From: Acanthamoeba castellanii str. Neff
Taxonomy: Eukaryota; Discosea; Longamoebia; Acanthamoebidae
DNA length: 64,000 bases
Direction of reading: 5' to 3'
NCBI RefSeq assembly: GCF_000313135.1
Contig: NW_004457586.1
Coordinates: forward strand, 730,990-794,989
Notes under the pieces: model-generated
What the model was told of the DNA's origin: nothing
Databases searched by the model: none
The model's input: the letters and a program-made list of their open reading frames with translations, nothing else
Position numbers and translations under genes: made by a program
Shown here: positions 36,801 to 45,500 of the stretch, piece by piece
How positions within the stretch are numbered: position 1 is the first letter of the stretch
How the letters are laid out: every line of letters starts with the position of its first letter

Positions 36801-38081
36801 CTCCCGCGATCTGGAGGAGGCGTCGGTACGTTTGTTGGTCCTTCTCTTTCTCACTCTTCCTTTCCTCTCCGCTTTCATCATCGCGCACGAACCGGAGAGT
36901 TTGGCTGACACCGGTGGCGGTCTCCAGAAAGCCCACAGACGATGTGAAGAGCTCGAGAGGCAGATGCAGAAGCTGCATGAGGAGCTCTCGCAGAAGTCGC
37001 GCGAGGTGGTGAAGCTCCGCGAGGAAGGTATGTGCCTCCTTCCTCTCCCCCCCCCCACAATGACGATCACGTCGACGAACGTGAGGCGAGACCACACCTA
37101 ACGTTGTGATGGTTCATCGAACCAGCCGAGCCCATTCGCAAGGCCTTCGAGGAGAGCATGCGGCGATTACACTCGGCCGCGGAGAATGGCAAGACGCTTG
37201 TCGACAAGTACGTATCTGGAATATCTGTCGCCCTCGCCAACATACCGCTGCCGCTGCAACACGCGACGAGCTTGCTTGCTTACCGTATCATTATCATTAT
37301 CATTATTGCGTGCGACGTTTCTGTGTCTCGACACACATCGTGTGATCAGGCGACTTGTGGCCAAGCTGGTGGTGACCTACTTCTCGCGACAGTCCAACCA
37401 GAACGAGGTCCTCAACATCATGTCCTCCATCCTCGAGTTTACCGAGGACGAGAAGATCCAGGTACGCGTTGCACAACGTCATCGCGGCATCGCGCTTCGA
37501 TCGCGCGCAAGACAGCGTCGACGGGCTGCGCATGTTGTTGATGGTGGTGGTGATGATGGCGATGCCTAATTCTTCCAACAAACAGGTGGGGCTGGTGAAG
37601 CCCAAGCGGCGATGGCTCTTCTTCGGTGGCGAGGGCGGTCAGGAGAAAGAGGCCGCCCCCAAGGACAAGACCCTCGCCGATCTCTGGGTCGAATTTTTGT
37701 TGCAAGAAGCGTCCGAGAGTACGACACCCGCCACACCCGACACACCCGACACACACGACACACACGACACACACGCGCCTAACCAGCGCCTTTGCACGAA
37801 CGACAGACGCGGAGGATAAGCAGAGTAAGAGCGGCGGCGCACCGTCATCAGCCACCACTGCTGCTGCCGTTACCGCCACCACGACGCCGAAGGACTGGGA
37901 GCGAAAGCTGAGCCAGATCAATGCCGCCACCAGCTGGGGTGCGTCCAATGTTGCCGCTGCAGCCCCGCCACCATTGCCGATCACCGCGCCGACGGCCGCC
38001 GGGGACGATGCCTTGGCCACGATGCGCATGGCGCCAAGACCATCAACGCCGCTGCAGCCCAACGAGCGACCAGGCCCGTGA
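33259..38081 (+). CDS. Golgin with C-terminal GRAB domain (GMAP-210/TRIP11, GC3/Rud3-like)
   Basis: A long coiled-coil tether at the cis-Golgi. The ATG at 33259 starts MSESVWGRFSAFTDQLSQLT, an amphipathic ALPS-like helix, then an acidic strip (DDEEEDEDVLEENEDQE). A very long coiled coil follows over many exons, the largest at about 34995-35790 (Glu/Arg/Gln/Leu/Ala heptads). The C-terminus carries KTLVDKRLVAKLVVTYFSRQ followed by NEVLNIMSSILEFTEDEKIQ, the GRIP-related Arf1-binding (GRAB) domain, and then VGLVKPKRRWLFFGG. After that comes a Thr/Ala/Pro-rich tail to 38081. GRAB-domain golgins bind Arf1-GTP. About sixteen introns, several with CACA or GTGTC simple repeats; the exons between 33900 and 34300 are not fully resolved. 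Assignment rests on the N-terminal helix plus GRAB pair. Confidence 0.85.
33990..34055. repeat. Intronic GTGTCGTTGGTCGTG-type repeat (golgin)
   Basis: Contains GTGTCGTTGGTCGTGTCGTG followed by TCATGCCGTGT, the same series seen at 40668-40700 in an unrelated gene. Confidence 0.8.
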
Positions 38082-38206
38082 ACGAAATCGAAATCGAAAC
38101 AAACACCAAACGCGTTTACGAGACAAGAATCAAAAATTTCGTTTTGTTTTTGCCAAGTAAATCAAAGAAAAACAATCCAGATTGATTGCTCGCGTGTGGT
38201 ACAGAG

Positions 38207-40992
38207 ATGTTGTCCAATCTGGTGGCAGGCATCAGCAAGGTGGGCGAGGGATTTGACGGCGAAGTCAACGAGCCTATCGACATCCATTTCCACAAGCTTC
38301 TCGGTGCTCTTTCCCCACTCATCATCATTTACATCAATTTACACCATTTTGTTTGTTCTTGTGCATCCTCCTCCAATTCTCTTCCCTTTCTTCTTGTGCC
38401 CGAGGCCAGCAGAACTTATGGTGGATTCGCTTTGGATATGGGAAACAACAACAGAGTGGTTGGTGGATCGGAGGAAGCTGCAGGCCAACTGGAAGCAGGA
38501 GCTGCGCAAGGTCAAGGAGAAGGTCGCCACTGCCCTGCCTCAGCTACCCGCCGACAATGCCGAGATACAGGCCCTCCTCAAGGACTACCAACCCTGTACG
38601 CGTGCAAGCACCGCCTCACCTTTTGCCTTCACCCACCTGACGCGTGTGCGGTGTGTGCGGTGTGTTCGATTCGATGTGCGGTGTATGTGTGTCGTTGGCA
38701 CAGCGGACGTGCACTACTTTGTGTGCAAGAAGGTCTTCGAGGCGCTGGAGAAGACCGACGAGGCCAAGGAACGCAACCTCTTCGGTCAGTACAGCGCCAA
38801 GCGGATGAAGGACTGGCAGGACATCGTCAAGAGCTACGAACACAACAACGTCTACCTCGGTGAAGCCGCCGAAATCCTCATCTCTACCGTCAAATACGAA
38901 ATGTACGCCGCTACCTTGACCCCCCTGCGGCCTGCACTAAAATGAGTGCCTGACGCTGCCGCGTGTCGTGTCGTTGGTCGTTGGTCGTGTCGTTGGTCGT
39001 GTCGTGTCGTGTCGTTGTGGTGGCTAGTCCGTCTCTGTCGAAGAGGCTTGATCGGTGGCGCAACCAGGTGGAGGAGTCGTCACGCAAGGAGCACGAATAC
39101 AACAAATCGGCCAACGAATACCGCAACCGGTACGAGAAGGAGTGCGCGGCCATGGGCATCCCGGGCCACGACGTGAAGACGGAGCTGCGGGGTCTGGTCT
39201 CGGAGCTGCCCAAGCTGCTGGACGAGGTCGCGGCCCTCCTGCAGTCGTCCGACACCGTGGAGAAGGCCTACCAGTACTACCGCGCCTTCGTCCACTACAC
39301 AGCCTCTGTTCCCTCCGGGGCACGTATTACTTTCTAATGTTTTCTGTATTTTATCTTTATTGATTTTATTTATTTATTTATTATTTAAATTGTTTATTAA
39401 TGTCAAGTTTCTTCTTCACATCAGGAGGAGAGGGACACCGAGGACATCGACGTGTGCCCAACGCTCATGCGCGTCTACAAGAACGGCAATGAACGCCTAC
39501 AGACCGGCAGCCCTGCTGACAGGTGAGCCCATTAAATACACCGGACGCACACACACACGGGCACACACCCTTACTCACTCGATTGGCGATCTTCAACGTA
39601 TTTTAGCGGCGCGCAAGGCGCTGCTCCCACGATAAACTGGGACCTCGGTGCCGAGGCGGACGTGGTCGAGGGAGGTGAAGCGCCCGCCATCGACTGGAGC
39701 GCAATCTCCCTGGACGAGCCGGCCGCCAGCGGCGACGACTCCACCGTGAGCGCTCCCGCAGCCATCTCGTGGGACATCTCCGTTGAGGTGCCTTTCTTCT
39801 CCCCACGCCCATACCATACTACACTTCAATCATTTATTTTATATATATATATATATGAGCGGATCTAATTATTCTCGCAAAAATGTATGGCGCAGGGAGG
39901 CGAGGCGGGAGAGAACGGAGAGCCCGCCATTTTGAACTGGGACATCACTACGGATTCCGCCTCGGACGCCCAGTCTGCAGACACACCCTCTGATGCCACA
40001 GTCGACGGTACCCCCATTTGCCCCTTCTTCGGTAGCACTCTATCCAACACACACACACACACACACAGTCGGAGGAATCAGCTGGGACATTTCGCTCGAG
40101 GCCGAGGGCGAGGCTGCCATCGAAATGGAGGCGGCCGGCACCGACGAGTCCGCGAGCGGTGCCCCGAGCGGCGGCGTCGGGTCGTCCGGCCACGGCACCG
40201 AGACTCTCCTCGAAAATACCGATCTCCGCAACCTCTTCCTCACCGATCTGCTCGAGGTTGGCCCCCACTGGTCGCTTGCTTGATCCGCTGTTCGTTGTGT
40301 GTGCATGCGTGCGTGTGCGTGTGCGTGTGCGTGTATATGTGTGTGTGTGTGTGTGTGTGTCGTGCGTGACTAGCGTGACTCACGCTCGTGCTGTGCTGTG
40401 TGTTGTTGAATCCAACAGCTGCAGGTGTTCCTGAGGCAGCGACGGGCCGATTTCGATGTGCGGGACGACTTTGCGTCGTGGTTGCACGAGGAGCAGCAAC
40501 GCAATGCGCCGGCTTCCGTGCAGCAGACCAAGGAAGGCTTGGAGTCCTTCCTTAAGGCCGTCAACGCCGTCATCGATGCCCTGCACGCGCGCAAGACCCG
40601 ACAGCTCATCGAAATCAAGAACTCCAACAAGTGCGCCCCCCCCCCCAAAGAAGCTGTATCGTGTCGTTGGTCGTGTCGTGTGTCATGCCGTGTGCCGTGT
40701 CGTGTGTCGTGAGAGCTTACACACGCACCACCGCACACGCAGGTATTTGGAACGGTTGGCCGGGCAGATCAACCAGCACCTGTCGGTGGTCAACTCGGTG
40801 GAGGGGTCCAAGATGGCGGCGATCAAGCAGAGGAACGAGCTGCAGGAGAGCATCGCGCAGACCTACCCCCGCATCTCGCAGCTCACGCGCATCGCCAAGG
40901 AGATTCGGAAGCACATCGAGCTCGCCCTCTCGGCCCAGTACTCCAACCGGAAGGTCAGCCTCATCGGCGGCGACCTCCAGAACCTCAAATGA
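38207..40992 (+). CDS. CDK5RAP3: CDK5RAP3 / C53 (LZAP), UFMylation and ER-phagy adaptor
   Basis: In animals and plants C53 works with the UFM1 E3 ligase (UFL1-DDRGK1) at the ER and binds UFM1 and ATG8. Exon 1 (38207-38303) codes MLSNLVAGISKVGEGFDGEV then NEPIDIHFHKLL and joins at 38455 to EWLVDRRKLQANWKQELRKV. Conserved blocks: DVHYFVCKKVFEALEKTDEA, LFGQYSAKRMKDWQDIVKSY, YLGEAAEILISTVKYEIPSL, HDVKTELRGLVSELPKLLDE, TLLENTDLRNLFLTDLLELQ, VFLRQRRADF, QYSNRKVSLIGGDL. The middle disordered region holds five W-centred motifs of the shuffled-AIM type at about 39632 (INWDL), 39689 (IDWSA), 39774 (ISWDI), 39932 (LNWDI) and 40077 (ISWDI); the animal protein has three IDWG-type copies. About twelve introns. 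The same-strand golgin upstream ends 125 bp away. Confidence 0.95.
38961..39018. repeat. Intronic GTGTCGTTGGTCGTG repeat (C53)
   Basis: Alternating TCGTTGG and TCGTGTCGTG units filling most of a small C53 intron; the same word set occurs at 34009, 40659 and 57580. Confidence 0.85.
40659..40710. repeat. Intronic GTGTCGTTGGTCGTG repeat (C53, second intron)
   Basis: Carries GTGTCGTTGGTCGTGTCGTG, then TCATGCCGTGT and further CGTGT units. The series matches the golgin intron near 34010-34050. Confidence 0.85.
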
Positions 40993-41185
40993 TGAGGGGC
41001 GGGGGCCTCAAGGTGGGCTCGATCCACTCTCGCCGTGCACCACCATCATCGCCACATCTTCCACTCTCCCTCTCCCGTTCTACAGTTTCCTGCGCACCAA
41101 TACGACACAACTTACATTGTTCAGTCACCACCGCACCGCACGACACGCGCGTGCGTGCGTGCGTGCCACACTGGAGAGGGAGGGA

Positions 41186-42287
41186 TCAGCCGGCCAGGTA
41201 CGCCGCCTCTGCCGTGGTGCTCTGGCGCCCGAGGTGTCGGTTGCGCTCGGGAAAGCGGCCAAAGAGCTCCACGGCCTGTAGAAGAATACGACGACGAAGA
41301 GTGAATTGACAGCGACGAAGGTGGTCTTTGACGAAGGCATGCGCACAGGCCTGTATACCTGCTTGTGTCGGATTGAGATTACGTGAAAGCGTTGTAGGAT
41401 GGATAGGGTCCCAGCGCCCTTGGCCTTGGCATCCTCGTAGAGCGCTTCGAACAGCTCAACGGACTTGGCCTGCAGCGCGGCGTCCTCCGCGTGCAGCAAC
41501 GGCATGTAGAGCATGGCACGACCCACGGGCTTCAACTCTGAAACGCACAAGAGCGCGCACACACACGCAGCATGAACCTCACTCGAACTGGGCACAGTGC
41601 GGGCACAGAACATACTTTGGTCGAGACCGGACTCGATCGCCTGCAGGCAGATGGCCAACGACTTGGCGTCGCCTGCCCAGGCCCTGGCTGTCCCTCGGTA
41701 GATATCTGGCAATGGGCTTATGAGCTGATCCATTGCGCCTTTCACAACGACCCACTTGTTGACACGTACTTCTTGTGAACTGGTCCTGCACGAAGTGAAT
41801 GCAAGTCAGCAACCAGTTCCTCTCTCTATCTCGCGACAAAGGAGAGGTTTACCGCTAGGACGACGAATGCCAGGGCGCCGTAGTGGTCCTTGCCCCAGTG
41901 GTCATATTCGCCGCTGATGGCCTTGTCTACGTGGACCTGAAAGTTGTCCCTATGGTGTGGAGGAGGTTAGTCGCAGCCTTTCTCACCTTCTACTACTCGT
42001 CATGGCATTTACTTGATGTGGTTGTCGACGATGGCAGTGAGCTCCTCCTTGGCGAACCATCTAGTGCCCACAGGTCCATGAAAAGGCGCGAAGTGAGCAA
42101 GTGAGGTTCACGGTGGTGACGGTCTTGCTGCGGGTGATGGTCTTGTGGGAAGGGCACTGTACTTTTGCCGCCACAGGTCGTCATAGTGGGCAGTGGGGTT
42201 CTTCGGTTCGCCCTTGGCCCAGAACTGGATGCCGAACCACCAGGTCAGCACATCACCCACCACCTCCGCCAGTCCTGGCTCTTCCAT
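41186..42287 (-). CDS. DUF924 family protein
   Basis: A mainly bacterial/plant/fungal family of unknown biochemical role. From the ATG at 42287: LAEVVGDVLTWWFGIQFWAK (family opening 'vLdFWFG'), HYDDLWRQK, WFAKEELTAIVDNHIKDNFQ, HVDKAISGEYDHWGKDHYGA, LAFVVLADQFTRNIYRGTAR (the DQFpRNiyRGtprAfa hallmark, assembled from three exons), AWAGDAKSLAICLQAIESGL, YMPLLHAEDAALQAKSVELF, AVELFGRFPERNRHLGRQST and a final TAEAAYLAG at the stop at 41186. All hallmark residues are present. About seven introns. Convergent with C53 (193 bp between stops) and divergent with 4E-BP (292 bp between starts). Confidence 0.9.
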
Positions 42288-42579
42288 TGTCCGCAAGACC
42301 AAGAAAAACACGCATAGCCAAAATTTTCACAAATTCGAATCAAATTTTTCTCAAAATTGTCAATCATTCGGATTTCCGCCCGAATTTCTTTTGGCCAATT
42401 CCGTAATCTGTTCGACCGTCGCCGGTAATAACCGGGCGCGACAGCGCGGAAAGCACACCGGCGCTGGTGGGTCTTCTCTTTGCTGTGCCGCACAACTGGA
42501 TCGAGAGAATAAATCGACGAGCGCTCGGCCATCTCTCCCACCCACACCATCCTACTACCAGCAAGGAAGATAAATCGTC

Positions 42580-43211
42580 ATGACGAGCCCCAGCGGAACC
42601 CCTGCCATCAGCATCAACCGTGTGCCAGACAACTTCAATTTTGCTGATCTCTCGACCACCCCTGGCGGCACCATCTACGCCACCACCCCTGGAGGTACTG
42701 CTGCTGCTCCGCATCACGCTATCCACCGTTTCCATCTTCCATCTTTATTATGATTCATTCGTTCTCCAGTTTGCCGTCCTGCATCTTATTGCATCCCATT
42801 AATCGTGAGCATACATGTTCGCGAAGGCACGCGCATTGTGTATGACAGAAGCGCCCTCCTCTTTCTGAGGAACTCTCCTCTGGCAAAGACCCCGCCCAAC
42901 AACATCGCCTTCATCCCTGGCGTCACTGGTCCTGAGGTCAGCCCCAAGGACAAGGTAAATCATTGCTGGATTGTGCCCCAAAACGCTGCATGTCCGACGA
43001 ATGCGCTGACATTCCCTCTCCGCAACTGTTGCAGACGAAGCAGGAGAAGGTGAAACAGCCTAAGGAGAACAAGGACGACGGTACCCCCCCCACACACATT
43101 TGCACTTTGCATTTCAATCACTTCCTCCTGCAGTACAAGTTTTTGCTCTTGCATTCAACTCACACATCTCCCTACCCAACACCAGCCGACGAAATGTTCA
43201 AGATGGACTAA
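42580..43211 (+). CDS. EIF4EBP1: eIF4E-binding protein (4E-BP)
   Basis: A small disordered repressor that competes with eIF4G for eIF4E and is released by TOR-dependent phosphorylation. Four exons (42580-42694, 42827-42954, 43035-43080, 43186-43211) total 315 nt, 104 aa; human 4E-BP1 is 118. Residues 26-31 and 35-40 are a duplicated TTPGGT, the priming Thr-Pro sites of animal 4E-BPs. Residues 44-50 (YDRSALL) are the eIF4E-binding YxxxxL-Phi motif. [10 protein letters not shown] supplies the two further S/T-P sites, and [10 protein letters not shown] the second eIF4E contact (IPGVT). The last four residues FKMD resemble the TOS motif (F-[EDVIM]-[MIL]-[DE]) that binds Raptor, though position 2 is Lys. 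It is a strikingly complete 4E-BP for a protist. Confidence 0.95.
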
Positions 43212-43503
43212 AAGGAGCACCCTGCTTCCTTTCGAGAATGGCCTGTTGATCATGTTAATTATCCTTATAGCTTGGCCTGTGTGGGGAGGATGGAAGAGGA
43301 GCGGAGGAGGAGAGGCGGGAGCGACTATTCTTCGAAAGGAACACCGCGGTGACGCCTCATCAAGGGGAGAAATCTGTAAAAAGTTTTCCACTACCACTAA
43401 ATCTTGCCCTGTGAACATCATTCTCATCTCATCTTTGTCGTGTGATCTTGTTGTGTGCGGGCGGTACTCCGGGAAAAAAGAAACTTTGCATCCGCAGCAC
43501 AAG

Positions 43504-44065
43504 ATGAGCAAGGGAACTGGCGTGCGCCGCCTAGGGCTGGCAATGAAGCAAAAGGTGTGCCCGACCTCTCTTTCCGCCGTGGGCACTTGTGGCTGACAGA
43601 CCTCACAGTTGGAGAGCGGGCTTCTTCCCGTCAAGCTCAACATCGTAGGTACGCGTACAAATGCATGTGTGTAGATTCGTCCTGCACTAAGCCGCTCAGA
43701 TCTACAGATGAGTCGCATCTGCACGCCGGACACAGGTTTGTGAAGGAGAGCGGCATCACACAAGAAACGCACTTCAAGGTCTTTGTGGTCTCCAAAGCGT
43801 TCGAGGGCAAGGTACGCAGCAGCAACCTTGCGTTGTGCTTGCGGCACACTCACACCCACGCTGCACACAGTCACTTGTCGCACGGCACAGGCTGTGCTAC
43901 TCCCTGATCGACCAAGGTGCGCCGCCACACGTTGCACTTCCTGCCTCTACACACGCTCACCTTGTGCACTGTGGTGTGCAACCTGCAGAGATCAAAGAAG
44001 GCGTGCACGCAGTGGCTCTCACAACCCTCACGCCAGAGGAGGACAAGGAGAAGGAGGTCGTGTGA
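43504..44065 (+). CDS. BolA family protein
   Basis: BolA proteins pair with monothiol glutaredoxins in Fe-S and iron-regulation work, in mitochondria or cytosol. Five exons (43504-43554, 43609-43648, 43708-43811, 43871-43916, 43989-44065) give 105 aa. The fold signature is complete: PVKLNIVDESHLHAGHRFV, TQETHFKVFVVSKAFEGK, SLVARHRLCYSLIDQE, IKEGVHAVALTTLTPEE. The invariant His of ARHR and the loop His region DESHLHAGH are present. No Cys lies in the ligand loop at the position typical of BolA2, so it is closer to the BolA1 type (cautious). The N-terminus MSKGTGVRRLGLAMKQK is basic and may target mitochondria. Confidence 0.92.
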
Positions 44066-44260
44066 GCAACAGCGCACACCTCAAGAACAACAGGCCTGAC
44101 GAACAAGAAGGTCAAATAATGAAGCATTATTATTCACACAAGAAAGAGAGCTGTTGCTGTTATACATCCCTCCTCCTTCTCCCCGTTCTATACACGTCGA
44201 TCGTTTGTCGTTCGTCGTTCGTCCTCATCTCTTCTTCCTCTTTTCGATCGCCGTAGCTCC

Positions 44261-45271
44261 TCACAATCTGATTACGACGGGCTTGAGCTCCTCCTGCCTC
44301 TTCCTCATCAGGTAGCCCAGACGTCCTTCGATCTCCTCGGGGATGGGCGCACCCTGGGGCACGTTGTGGAGTAGCGTCATGATTTCCTTGTCGAGCTTGC
44401 ACACCACGCGCCAGGGCCACTTGCGATTACGGACTGCCTCCTTCCATCGCTTGCTGAGTGTTGACGGCGGAATGCTCAGCTTCTTGGCGGCCTCCGACTG
44501 CGGCATGTTGAGATATTCGGTGATGTCGACGAAGTTCTGCCCATTGGGCACCGTGACGGGATTAATCACTCGTCGGTCCGACTGCCCAGGACTTGCTGGG
44601 ACGACGGCGGTCGATGAAGATCCTGGGCTCGAGGGAGCAGCCTGGGGCTGGGCTGGCTGCTGCTGCGGCATGGAGCCTGATGACGGCGCGGTAGGGTGCG
44701 GCTGAAGAGGAGCGAGATTCTGAGAACCGCCCGATGGTCGTCCCTGTGCTGCGCCTCGCGATTGCTGGGCCGGCGCTCCTCCTCGAGGCGGGGCCTGCTG
44801 CTGCCCGGTGGGGGCCTGTTGCTGGGGTCGGCCACCGCCATTCGAAGATGAAGATGGGGCCGGCACGAGTCGTCCATTGTCGGTGGGCGGCATGGATCCG
44901 TTGCTGACGTCAGCGGCGGCGTAGCCCTTGTCCATCGAGCTGGGGTGAGGAGGCATGGAACTAAGGGAGGGCAGCGACCCGAAAGAACCGAAGGACAGGT
45001 TCGACATGGAGGGCGTAGACCCGTAGAAATCGAACTTGAAATTCGAATCACCAGCACTGGCCGATGGAAGAGTGGGCGACTGTCGGCTGGGCGCTGTGGA
45101 TGCAGATGGCGCCTTCGTCGAGGTCCCTGCTGTGGTCGGCGCGGGAGTGGATTTGCCTACATTCGAGGCCGCCTCACCATTATGTAGGGATTTGGCGGCC
45201 GAGAGGGGCGACAGCGGCTGCTTGGCGGTCGGTGAGGAGCCGTTAGGGGAGGTCGAAGAGGCAGTCGCCAT
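44261..45271 (-). CDS. RWP-RK-like domain protein (336 aa)
   Basis: Intronless. Residues 1-230 are low-complexity (Ser, Pro, Gln, Gly, Ala), probably an activation or disordered region, with an island FKFDFYGSTPSMSNLSFGSF. The C-terminal domain reads FVDITEYLNMPQSEAAKKLS, IPPSTLSKRWKEAVRNRKWP, WRVVCKLDKEI. It is a helix-turn-helix of RWP-RK type: the helix 'mPitEAAkeLgvs.t.lKkrcRe.gi.RWPyRK' is recognisable, but the RWPxRK core is altered to KWPWRVVCK. Such proteins are plant nitrogen/gamete regulators and also occur in amoebozoans. It is expected to be a nuclear DNA-binding protein. The tail EIEGRLGYLMRKRQEELKPV is a charged helix. Confidence 0.8.
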   Translation of the reverse strand: MATASSTSPNGSSPTAKQPLSPLSAAKSLHNGEAASNVGKSTPAPTTAGTSTKAPSASTAPSRQSPTLPSASAGDSNFKFDFYGSTPSMSNLSFGSFGSLPSLSSMPPHPSSMDKGYAAADVSNGSMPPTDNGRLVPAPSSSSNGGGRPQQQAPTGQQQAPPRGGAPAQQSRGAAQGRPSGGSQNLAPLQPHPTAPSSGSMPQQQPAQPQAAPSSPGSSSTAVVPASPGQSDRRVINPVTVPNGQNFVDITEYLNMPQSEAAKKLSIPPSTLSKRWKEAVRNRKWPWRVVCKLDKEIMTLLHNVPQGAPIPEEIEGRLGYLMRKRQEELKPVVIRL

Positions 45272-45500
45272 AGGGTGTCGAGGAAATCTAGTAAACGCCG
45301 GGCGGCTTGTGGTGGTTGAAGACTGGACCGCCAGTCTCTCGACGTTTTCCCTGCGCTTTCTCGACCAGGCACCGCATTGGCTGGCAATTCCGTGGCAAGT
45401 GAGAATTGGAAGTTATGCAGAATTCGCTATTTCCTTAATTAATTAAAAGGAATGCGCACGCGAAAAACAAAAGAAATTCTATTTTCTAGATGAAAATGCT

